Assembly (NCBI GenBank): GCA_020636915.1 | Contig: JACJWV010000021.1 | Span: forward strand, 1-60,002 | Direction: 5' to 3' | DNA from: Nocardioides sp. | GTDB lineage: Bacteria; Actinomycetota; Actinomycetes; Propionibacteriales; Nocardioidaceae | Length of the DNA: 60,002 bases | Part shown: piece by piece, positions 48,667 to 55,256 of the stretch | Layout: each line of letters opens with the position of its first letter | How positions within the stretch are numbered: the stretch's first letter is position 1 | Made by a program: the position numbers and the translations under genes | The notes under the pieces: model-generated | The model's input: only the letters and a program-made list of their open reading frames with translations | Database searches by the model: none | What the model was told of the DNA's origin: nothing

Positions 48667-48975
48667 ATGGAGGAGATCACCGCTGACCACGCCGCGTTCC
48701 GCGCGACCGTGACCGACCTGGAGCGGGCAGCGGCCCGGCTGGGAGCCGGCCGGGACCGCGCGACTCGGGCGGTCGACGACCTGCTCGACACCTGGTCGGG
48801 CACGGTCGCGACGTCGTACGCCGAGGGCTTCGAGACCTGGCGGACCGGGGCCGCGCAGGTGCTGGGCGCGCTCGAGACCATGGGCCGTCTGCTCCGGGCG
48901 GTCGACGCCGACCTCGGCGCGACCGACGCCGGGGCGGGCCTGGAGCTCGACCAGCTCGCGGCGAGGCTGGGCTGA
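48667..48975 (+). CDS. WXG100-like small helical protein
   Basis: The 102-aa protein has two amphipathic helices around the WSG turn (W43-S-G45; DDLLDTWSGTVATSYAEGFETW), the size and pattern of ESAT-6/WXG100 type VII secretion partners. Tyr51 follows the turn (YAEGFE). It is the first gene of a four-gene set ending in a toxin and its immunity protein; the next start is only 2 bp after the stop. It most likely pairs with the second WXG-like protein, or with the toxin N-terminus, for export. No ESX ATPase is in the window, so secretion machinery must be elsewhere. Confidence 0.78.
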   Translation: MEEITADHAAFRATVTDLERAAARLGAGRDRATRAVDDLLDTWSGTVATSYAEGFETWRTGAAQVLGALETMGRLLRAVDADLGATDAGAGLELDQLAARLG

Positions 48976-48977
48976 CG

Positions 48978-49268
48978 GTGTACGCGGTCGATCTCGAGGA
49001 GCTGCGGGCGACCGTCGACGTGCTCGGCCGCTGCGGCGAGGGGCTCGACACGCTGCTGGGCGAGGTGTCGGCGCGCGTCGCCGGGCTGCACGGGTCGTGG
49101 GCGGGCCGGGCGGCCACGGCCCAGGCCCTGGCACAGGCCGAGTGGGAGGCGGGGTGTCGCGAGATGTGCGCCGGGCTGGCCGCGATGCGCGCCGCCGCCG
49201 GCGTGGCGCACCGGCGCTACGACTCCGCCGCCTCCACGAACGTCCGGATGTGGGGGCAGGTCTCGTGA
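48978..49268 (+). CDS. WXG100-like small helical protein
   Basis: The 96-aa protein has a helix-turn-helix pattern with W41-A-G43 (LHGSWAGRAATAQALAQAEWEAGCREMCAGLAAMRAAAGVAHRRYDSAAS), a second ESAT-6-like member. Two cysteines (C60, C64) in the second helix and Tyr81 near the C-terminus are notable. The start is GTG 48978, and the stop overlaps the toxin start by 4 bp (GTGA). It probably forms a heterodimer with the preceding protein or escorts the toxin. Confidence 0.78.
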   Translation: MYAVDLEELRATVDVLGRCGEGLDTLLGEVSARVAGLHGSWAGRAATAQALAQAEWEAGCREMCAGLAAMRAAAGVAHRRYDSAASTNVRMWGQVS

Positions 49269-50626
49269 GGCTGGCGGTCGCGGGGGCGGGCTACCAGGGC
49301 GCGGTCGAGGCGTACGTCACCGGCAACCACCTGGCCGCCGACCGGTGCACCGCGCTCGCCGAGGAGCTGGCGTCGTACGCCGGCATGGCCGGTGACGACT
49401 CGACCGCCACCGAGTTCGCGTCGTCGTACGACGAGGCGGCGACCGCCGCCGTGGAGGCGGTCGGCGAGCTCACCTTCGCCCTCGCCTCGCTCGGCCACCT
49501 CGCGGCGGCGTCGCTGCACAACCACGCCTGGGCCGAGACGGTCAGCGGGCCCCCGACCCCCGCGGACCGGGCCGTCGGGGTCCGACCGGCCCTGCCGCCG
49601 ACGTCGCTCGGCGCCGGGCCGTCATCCCTGCCCGGCTGGGCGCACCCCGTGCTCAGCGTCCTCGAGGGCGTCTTCTGGCCGACGGCCGACACCGGGCGGC
49701 TGCGGGCGGCCGCCGCGACGTGGCGGTCGGCCGCGGTCTCGGTCGGCCTGCTCGCGGCGCACTGCTCCTCGGCGGTCGCGGCGCTCGAGGACGAGGTCTC
49801 CCCCGAGGTCCCGCTCGCCGTCGCGACCACCGAGGACCTGCGCAGGCGGATCGAGGCGCTCGCCGACCACCTCACCGCCCTCGGCTCCGCCTGCGACGCG
49901 TACGCCGAGCAGGTCGACGCCAAGCGCGACGAGATGCTCGACCTGCTCGAGGAGCTGGCCTGGGAGCTCGGCATCGGCGCGGTCGTCTCCGGCGCGATCA
50001 CCTTCTTCACCGGCGGCAGCGCCGCGCCCGCCGCCGGCGCCGCCGGTGCGGCCCGGGTCGCCGCCGCCTCGGCCCGGGTGCGCGGCATCCTCGAGTCGCT
50101 CGGTGCCCTGAGCCGCGGCACCGCCACCACCCTCCGCCCGATCGCCACCACCGTCCGCGACTCGCGCGCTTACCTCTCGCGCCTCGCCGCCGCCCGGCGG
50201 ATGGAGATGACGGAGCGGGGGAGCTTGCGGTTGGGACGGGAGTACGGCTTCCCGCGCGGCTGGCTGCAGGCGCACGAGCACTCCGGATCGCACACGCTGC
50301 TCAAGCACGTCGACCGCTCAGACCGCGAGCTGCTTGCGCGACTCGCCGACGAGCCGGACCTGCCGAATGCCTCGACCTTCACCTCCAGGGAACGAGCCGA
50401 GCACATCTTGTCCTCATTCCTGGAGCAGCGCAGTCAACGCATCTCGGACTGGCTCTCATCTGATGCCGGCCGACTTCGTCTCGATGGCCACATGCACCTG
50501 GTGACCGGCCGAACCGCGTGGCCCAACGGTCATGTCGACTACGTCAACGGTGTCCGCGCGATCCTTGTCCGCGACCCGTCGATGCCTCAGAGTTACCGCA
50601 TCGTCACCGCCTTCCCGCAGCCATGA
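49265..50626 (+). CDS. Polymorphic toxin: WXG-type export region plus RNase A-like CdiA-CT domain
   Basis: The 453-aa protein has an N-terminal part (about 1-300) made of helical segments, including VFWPTADTGRLRAAAATWRSAAVSV as in the N-terminal domains of type VII-exported toxins, and a hydrophobic Gly/Ala stretch (235-275). The C-terminal 118 residues match the bacterial RNase A-like CdiA-CT family: GSHTLLKHVDRSDRELLARL (H343, H348), NASTFTSRERAEHIL, ISDWLSSDAGRLRLDG and the closing YRIVTAFP (T448). It would kill by degrading RNA in competitors. Codon use is less G/C-rich in this C-terminal part, suggesting an exchanged toxin module. The stop overlaps the immunity gene. Confidence 0.85.
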   Translation: MRLAVAGAGYQGAVEAYVTGNHLAADRCTALAEELASYAGMAGDDSTATEFASSYDEAATAAVEAVGELTFALASLGHLAAASLHNHAWAETVSGPPTPADRAVGVRPALPPTSLGAGPSSLPGWAHPVLSVLEGVFWPTADTGRLRAAAATWRSAAVSVGLLAAHCSSAVAALEDEVSPEVPLAVATTEDLRRRIEALADHLTALGSACDAYAEQVDAKRDEMLDLLEELAWELGIGAVVSGAITFFTGGSAAPAAGAAGAARVAAASARVRGILESLGALSRGTATTLRPIATTVRDSRAYLSRLAAARRMEMTERGSLRLGREYGFPRGWLQAHEHSGSHTLLKHVDRSDRELLARLADEPDLPNASTFTSRERAEHILSSFLEQRSQRISDWLSSDAGRLRLDGHMHLVTGRTAWPNGHVDYVNGVRAILVRDPSMPQSYRIVTAFPQP

Positions 50627-50937
50627 CCAGGAGAGTCGTGACCACGACCCCAGCACTCGAGCAGTTCCTCGGCGCGTACTTGCATCAGGACTGGCGCACC
50701 GAGGCTGACGACGTGTGGGGGGTCGTCGATCTCTTCGTGCGCGATGAGCCCGCCCTGGCAGCACAACTGTCGACGGAGATCGCTGATGTGTTGCTTCACG
50801 TGCAGTCCGAATCCGACCTGAAGAAGCTCGTGATCGATGATCTCGGCGGCTACTACCTCGCCGATCGGCACGGCGGCACCTACCGCGCCTGGCTCCAGCA
50901 GATCGCGGACCGCGTTCGCGCCGCCACCGCCGGGTGA
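50623..50937 (+). CDS. CdiI-type immunity protein
   Basis: The 104-aa acidic protein has ALEQFLGAYLHQDWRTEADDVWGVVDLFVRDEPALAAQLSTEIADVLLHV and LGGYYLADRHGGTYRAWLQQIADRVRAA, matching the contact-dependent inhibition immunity family (CdiI_2) that accompanies RNase-type toxins. It would bind and block the C-terminal RNase domain of the preceding toxin. ATG 50623 overlaps the toxin stop (ATGA); GTG 50638, with AGGAG upstream, is the alternative start. Like the toxin tip it has more A/T at third positions than its neighbours. A 54-bp palindrome follows 3 bp after the stop. Confidence 0.85.
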   Translation: MTRRVVTTTPALEQFLGAYLHQDWRTEADDVWGVVDLFVRDEPALAAQLSTEIADVLLHVQSESDLKKLVIDDLGGYYLADRHGGTYRAWLQQIADRVRAATAG

Positions 50938-50940
50938 CGG

Positions 50941-50994
50941 CCGGGACGTCATGGGTTCGGAGCGTTCTAGCGCTCCGAACCCATGACGTCCCGG
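50941..50994. repeat. Long perfect palindrome after the immunity gene
   Basis: Arms 50941-50964 and 50971-50994 are perfect 24-bp reverse complements with loop TTCTAG. It begins 4 bp after the stop of the immunity gene. A related palindrome ends the next gene (51997-52048). It could act as a bidirectional terminator or be a mobile palindromic repeat. Confidence 0.9.
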
Positions 50995-51003
50995 TTGTCC
51001 ACA
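50995..51003 (+). promoter_or_regulatory. TTGTCCACA box upstream of the DUF559 gene
   Basis: The 9-mer directly follows the palindrome and ends 51 nt before ATG 51054. It matches the high-GC DnaA-box consensus and the box before the DUF222 gene. Confidence 0.5.
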
Positions 51004-51053
51004 GCCGCAGAGGTGCCAGGTGTGCCGCGGTGGCCGGCGGGCAGGTCTCGTGC

Positions 51054-51992
51054 ATGCCACGCCATCGCTCGCTCGACTCGCTCCCGGTGCGACGTGCGGT
51101 CCGCGAGGCCGCCCGGCAGGGAGGCGTGCTCTCCCGGGCGCAGCTCTACGAGGTCGGGGTGACCCGGTGGCAGATCCGCGCGCACGTGCGAGCCGGCCGG
51201 TGGCAGCTCCTGGGCGACCGCGCGGTGCACCTGGGGAACGGCTCGGTCTCCCCGCCCGGTGAGCAGTGGGCCGCGGTCATCCACGGCGGTCCACGCGCCT
51301 GCCTGGACGGCGCCTCGGCCCTGGTGGCCGGTGGCCTCGTCCGCTTCGAGGTGGACCGGGTCCGGGTGTCGGTCCCCCGCGGTGTCCGGGTCCGCCACCA
51401 TCCACGCTTCGACGTCCGGCAGACGCGCAGGTGGTCCGAGACCGACGTCGTCCGCGCCGGGATCCCGCGGACCCGTCCGGCCGTGGCCGCCGTGCGCGCT
51501 GCGCTGTGGGCCCGCACGGACCGCGAGGCGACGTACGTCCTCGTGCTCACCGTCCAGCAGGGGCTCACGACCCCGCAGGCGATCGGTGAGGAGCTGCTGC
51601 GTGTGCGCCGGGACGCGCGCCGGGTGCTCCTCCACTCCGTGGTCAACGAGCTGCTGGACGGCGCACGCTCGCTCGGCGAGCTCGACGTCACGCGAGAGCT
51701 GCGCCGGCGCGGGCTACCGCTTCCCGACCGTCAGGTGCTGCGCCGCGATCGTCAGAACCGCTACTACCTCGACCTCTACTGGGCCGACTACCGGTTGGTG
51801 CTCGAGATCGACGGGATCCACCACACGTGGGCCGACAGCGTGGTCGGCGACGCCCTCCGGCAGAACGCCCTGGCGCTCGCCGGCGACACGGTCCTCCGGC
51901 TGCCGCTGCTCGGCCTGCGCCTGAGGGCGGACGACTTCTTCGCCCAGGTCGAGCAGGCGCTTCGTGACGCAGGCTGGCGCCAGGCGTCCTGA
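51054..51992 (+). CDS. AbiEi-type winged helix plus DUF559 (PD-(D/E)XK nuclease-like) protein
   Basis: The 312-aa protein starts with an AbiEi-like winged-helix region (RRAVREAARQGGVLSRAQLYEVGVTRWQIRAHVRAGRWQLLGDRAVHLG) and ends with a DUF559/Vsr-like nuclease fold: NRYYLDLYWADYRLVLEIDGIHHTWADSVVGDALRQNALALAGDTVLRLPLLGLR, with D and E-x-D in the positions of the metal-binding residues. Such proteins are common in actinobacteria; roles as type IV antitoxin/regulator or DNA nuclease are proposed but unproven. ATG 51054 is used. Long palindromes flank the gene on both sides, so it looks like a bounded cassette. Confidence 0.83.
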   Translation: MPRHRSLDSLPVRRAVREAARQGGVLSRAQLYEVGVTRWQIRAHVRAGRWQLLGDRAVHLGNGSVSPPGEQWAAVIHGGPRACLDGASALVAGGLVRFEVDRVRVSVPRGVRVRHHPRFDVRQTRRWSETDVVRAGIPRTRPAVAAVRAALWARTDREATYVLVLTVQQGLTTPQAIGEELLRVRRDARRVLLHSVVNELLDGARSLGELDVTRELRRRGLPLPDRQVLRRDRQNRYYLDLYWADYRLVLEIDGIHHTWADSVVGDALRQNALALAGDTVLRLPLLGLRLRADDFFAQVEQALRDAGWRQAS

Positions 51993-51996
51993 CGCC

Positions 51997-52048
51997 CGGG
52001 ACGTCATGGCTTCGGTGCGTTCTTGCGCTCCGAGCCCATGACGTCCCG
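51997..52048. repeat. Imperfect palindrome after the DUF559 gene
   Basis: Arms 51997-52019 and 52026-52048 pair over 23 bp with three mismatches and loop TTCTTG. It is the same family as 50941-50994 and lies between convergent genes, 5 bp after the DUF559 stop. Confidence 0.88.
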
Positions 52049-52073
52049 CCGGACCCTCAGGACGTCGGGACCC

Positions 52074-53459
52074 TCACGACAGCGGGGCGCGGAAGGTGAA
52101 CATCTCCCCCGGTCCGACCTCGTAGGAGAGCGAGGTGGCACCGGCCGTGAAGTGCACGGTGCGCGTCGAGCCGGTGGAGTTCTGGCCGAAGACACCGACG
52201 GTGCCGTCCCGGTTGCGGAAGGCGGCGAGGTTCAGCCACGAGGGGCCGTCGACACCGACCACGCGGGCGCCCGGGTCGGCGGCGCGCGACAGGTGGGCGA
52301 GGGTGAAGAACTCCGGCTCGCGGACGACCCCTTCTGGCCCGACGGTCAGCAGCCCGCGGCAGGTGCGGCACCCCCAGAGGGAGCCGGGGTCGACGGGGCC
52401 GTGCGCCGGGTCGAGAGCGAGGTTCCACATCATCAGGCCGGAGGATCCGGCGGCGACGGCACGGGCGACCAGGTTCCGGGCGTCCCACGCGAAGGTGCCG
52501 GTGGCGCTGCCGGTGGTGCCCGTGCACTCGGTCACCAGGCGCGGGACCGGCAGCTCCGCCATCTGACCCGGGTCGCCGCCGTAGCAGTGGAAGGCGGCGC
52601 CGTCGAAGGCGGCGCCGGCCGCTCCCAGCAGCGCGTCGACGCGACCGCGGTCCGACCAGTTGTGGTCGAGCGCCCACAGCCGGGTGCCCGCGGAGTCCAG
52701 TGCCGGCGTCACACGCAGGGCAAGGGCTGCCATCTGGGCGTCGGACATCGCCATCGACGCGTAGTCCGAGCTGTAGCCGGGCTCGTTGCCCAGCGTCACC
52801 GCCCAGAGCGGCAGCCCGTGGCTCGCGAGCCAGCGCACCTGGCCGACCAGCAGGTCGGCGTACGCCCCGAGCGCGCTGTCGGACAGCGCGCCTCCACGGA
52901 CCGTGCCGCTGGTCTTCATCGACGCCGGCGCCGACCAGGGAGCACCGACGACCCGCAGGCCCGGCCGCTGGGCGCGGATCGCGCGAGCCAACGCCACGGC
53001 GGCGCGCTCGGCGCGGACCGGGCGGGCGGTGGTGCCGTCGAGCCGCCAGGTCCAGAGGCGCGGAGAGAAGTCGGTGGCCGACAGCGGCAGCCGCAGCAGG
53101 TTCAGCCGGGCGCCACCCGGCTGGTGTGCGTCGTAGAGGTCGCGCACCAGGTCGGGCCGGTGGGCGAGCAGCTGCACCGACGAGTCGGTGAGGGCCGCGC
53201 CGGTCCCCCACCAGGGCTGGCGGAGGTCGTCGGGGTGCACCACCACCTCGTCGTCGGGCGAGGAGGACGAGGCGGAGGCAGAGGCCGCGATCGCAGGTAC
53301 GGCGAGCAGCTGCCGCGCCGGGTCGGTCGGTGACGAGACCACCAGCACGGGCGACGGGTCAGGCCGCGCCTCCGGCGCCGTGGGTTCGCTGGCCCAGGCG
53401 ACCGTGCCGACCACGAGGGCGAGCAGGGCACCGAGGAGGGAGCGCACGATGAGAGTCAC
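52074..53459 (-). CDS. Secreted glycoside hydrolase family 30 protein
   Basis: The 461-aa protein has a Sec signal (VRSLLGALLALVVGTVAWA) and a Ser-rich linker, then a GH30-type (beta/alpha)8 barrel plus beta domain: WWGTGAALTDSS at the start, APWSAPASMKTSGTVRGGAL, acid/base Glu in WAVTLGNEPGY, HNWSDRG, HCYGGD, and the nucleophile Glu in LVTECTGT. GH30 enzymes cleave beta-glucosidic, beta-1,6-glucan or xylan bonds; the specificity is not evident. GTG 53459 has GGAGG 4 nt upstream; GTG 53447 is possible. The C-terminal strand domain ends FTFRAPLS. Confidence 0.88.
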   Translation of the reverse strand: MTLIVRSLLGALLALVVGTVAWASEPTAPEARPDPSPVLVVSSPTDPARQLLAVPAIAASASASSSSPDDEVVVHPDDLRQPWWGTGAALTDSSVQLLAHRPDLVRDLYDAHQPGGARLNLLRLPLSATDFSPRLWTWRLDGTTARPVRAERAAVALARAIRAQRPGLRVVGAPWSAPASMKTSGTVRGGALSDSALGAYADLLVGQVRWLASHGLPLWAVTLGNEPGYSSDYASMAMSDAQMAALALRVTPALDSAGTRLWALDHNWSDRGRVDALLGAAGAAFDGAAFHCYGGDPGQMAELPVPRLVTECTGTTGSATGTFAWDARNLVARAVAAGSSGLMMWNLALDPAHGPVDPGSLWGCRTCRGLLTVGPEGVVREPEFFTLAHLSRAADPGARVVGVDGPSWLNLAAFRNRDGTVGVFGQNSTGSTRTVHFTAGATSLSYEVGPGEMFTFRAPLS

Positions 53460-53522
53460 GTCCCCTCCACGGTGTCCTGACCACCCTGCCCCGATCAACT
53501 CGGGGGCGGTCGCACCGGCAGG

Positions 53523-53663
53523 TCACCGCACGCCCTGCAGCCGCAGGATCTCGAACTCCACCTGCCTCTGGTGCTGGGCGCGCATCGCCTGGAGGCGCTG
53601 CTGCTTGTCCTGGCGGGAGAGCTCGCGCCAGGCGTTCTTGCGCTGGATCAGCTTCGCGGTCAT
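53523..53663 (-). CDS. Small basic protein (46 aa)
   Basis: A short ORF encodes MTAKLIQRKNAWRELSRQDKQQRLQAMRAQ and continues to HQRQVEFEILRLQGVR. It is a highly charged single long helix, without signal or membrane segment. ATG 53663 is preceded by GAGAGGGA at good spacing, which supports real translation. Function unknown. Confidence 0.6.
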   Translation of the reverse strand: MTAKLIQRKNAWRELSRQDKQQRLQAMRAQHQRQVEFEILRLQGVR

Positions 53664-53793
53664 GTCGGTCCCTCTCTGGGTTCCTACTCTGGGTCGGAGC
53701 CCGCCTCCCTGGCGGGCACGCCCATCGTGCGCGCGCCCGCTTGGAGCGCACTGGGAGCCGGCTTGGAGGGACCTGCGCAGGTCGAGAGCCCCG

Positions 53794-53943
53794 TCAGCCG
53801 GACTCGTCGAACCGGTCGCGCAGCCGGTCGCGCACCTGCTCCGGCGTGAGCTGTGCGCGTTGGCGCTGGTCACGCGCGATGATGGCGCCCGTGGCGGCCA
53901 CCCCCGCCAGCCCGGCCAGCCCGAGCCACTTCCACAGCTTCAC
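53794..53943 (-). CDS. Small membrane protein (49 aa)
   Basis: A 49-aa ORF starts at GTG 53943 with GGGAGG 5 nt upstream. It has one N-terminal membrane segment (WKWLGLAGLAGVAATGAIIA) and a charged cytoplasmic tail with a TPEQVRDRLRDRF helix. The pattern of one helix plus a short basic and acidic tail is common among small actinobacterial membrane proteins. Codon bias is the same as in large genes. It is divergent from the YiiX-like gene. Function unknown. Confidence 0.65.
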   Translation of the reverse strand: MKLWKWLGLAGLAGVAATGAIIARDQRQRAQLTPEQVRDRLRDRFDESG

Positions 53944-53962
53944 GAGACCTCCCAGGAACGTG

Positions 53963-54574
53963 ATGACCGACAGTCAGCTCACCCTCGACGCCGCGGTCGA
54001 CCTGACCCGCACCGGCGACCTCTGGCTCTTCCGCGGCCACTCGGCCGCGGACCACGCTATCCGGGTGCTGACCAACGCGCCGGTCAACCACGTCGGCATG
54101 GCGGTCGTCCTCGACGACCTGCCGCCGCTGATGTGGCACGCGGAGCTCGGCAAAGGGCTGATGGACGTGTGGACCAACAGCCACCACCGCGGGGTCCAGC
54201 TCCACGACCTGCGCGCCGCGGTCGAGCAGTGGACGGGCCGCTACGAGCAGCAGGCCTGGCTGCGCCAGCTCGACCTGCCGGTCACCCGGGAGATGGAGGA
54301 CGCGGTCCTCCGCACGATCGCGCGGTACGACGGCACGCCGTTCCCGGCGACCGCCAAGCTGGTCGGCCGCTGGGCCCGCGGCCGCGTCCGGCGGCCCGCG
54401 TCCATCGAGCTCACCTACTGCGCCGAGGTCGTGGCCGCGACCTACCAGGAGATGGGGCTGCTGGACGGCGAGCGACCGACCAACTACTACGACCCCGGCA
54501 AGTTCTGGTCCGGCGACGATCTCGAGCTGCTCCGGGGCGCCCGGCTCGGCAGCGAGATCCGCGTCGTCACCTGA
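53963..54574 (+). CDS. Permuted papain-fold protein (YiiX/NlpC-P60-like)
   Basis: The 203-aa protein has TRTGDLWLFRGHSAADHAIRVLTNAPVNHVGMAVVLDD near the start and ELTYCAEVVAATYQEMGLLD near the end. The His in NHVGMAV before and the Cys in YCAEVV after match the order of permuted NlpC/P60 (YiiX, LRAT-like) enzymes. These hydrolyse amide or ester bonds of peptides or lipids; the substrate is unknown. No signal peptide is visible, so it would act inside the cell. ATG 53963 follows AGGAACG. Confidence 0.68.
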   Translation: MTDSQLTLDAAVDLTRTGDLWLFRGHSAADHAIRVLTNAPVNHVGMAVVLDDLPPLMWHAELGKGLMDVWTNSHHRGVQLHDLRAAVEQWTGRYEQQAWLRQLDLPVTREMEDAVLRTIARYDGTPFPATAKLVGRWARGRVRRPASIELTYCAEVVAATYQEMGLLDGERPTNYYDPGKFWSGDDLELLRGARLGSEIRVVT

Positions 54575-54719
54575 CCGGTCGCCGCCCCGTTCCTCACCGT
54601 CTCCACCCTGGGGTGGAGATCGCCGGATCCACCCGGGAGCCGACGGCCCGGACCCCCGTGGATTCCTAGGTTCTTCCTCGTCAGCAACGGTCACCGTGGC
54701 CCGTTGCGGAGAGGAAGAG

Positions 54720-55256
54720 ATGTCCGCCGCCCAGTACGCCCTGAACCTGTCCCTGCTCGCCTACATCCTGATCTCGAACGTCGGCACCCACGAGGTCACC
54801 CGGCGCCGGCTCCTGCTCCCGGTCGTCCTGGTCGCGGTCGCCGCGGGGGTGTTCCTCAACGACCCGCCCACCGCCGGCAACGACCTGCGCCTCGAGCTCG
54901 TCGGCGTCGCCGCCGGCACGCTGCTCGGCGTGGTCGCCGGCCTCCTGGTCCGGGTCCGCGTCAGCGCCGGCCGGGTGCTGATGACCGCCGGCGCGGCGTA
55001 CGCCGCCCTCTGGGTCCTGGTCATCGGCGGCCGGATGCTGTTCGCCTACGGCGCCGACCACTGGTTCACCCAGCGCATCGGCCTGTTCTCCTACCACCAC
55101 CAGATCACCGGCGCCGACGCCTGGACCGCGGCGTTCGTCGGCATGGCGCTGGCGATGGTGCTCACCCGGGTGCTCGTGACCTGGGCACGCAGCCTGGCCG
55201 CCGTCCGAGCTGCGGAGGCGGCCGAGCCCGCCGAGCCCGCCGCGGTCGCGGCGTGA
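54720..55256 (+). CDS. Polytopic membrane protein (CcdC/DUF1453-like)
   Basis: The 178-aa protein has five predicted hydrophobic segments (LNLSLLAYILISNV, LLLPVVLVAVAAGVFL, LVGVAAGTLLGVVAGLLVRV, RVLMTAGAAYAALWVLVIGGRMLFAY, WTAAFVGMALAMVLTRVLVTWA). The topology and the R-R at the end of helix 1 resemble the CcdC/DUF1453 family. The Ala/Glu/Pro tail is low complexity. ATG 54720 follows GAGGAAGAG. The stop overlaps the next gene (GTGA), so the two are cotranscribed. Role unknown. Confidence 0.7.
   Translation: MSAAQYALNLSLLAYILISNVGTHEVTRRRLLLPVVLVAVAAGVFLNDPPTAGNDLRLELVGVAAGTLLGVVAGLLVRVRVSAGRVLMTAGAAYAALWVLVIGGRMLFAYGADHWFTQRIGLFSYHHQITGADAWTAAFVGMALAMVLTRVLVTWARSLAAVRAAEAAEPAEPAAVAA

Noticed and set aside
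50941..52048. Insertion sequence ends flanking a transposase
   Set aside because: The enclosed ORF is an AbiEi/DUF559 protein, not a transposase, and no target-site duplication was seen; kept only as a palindrome-flanked unit.
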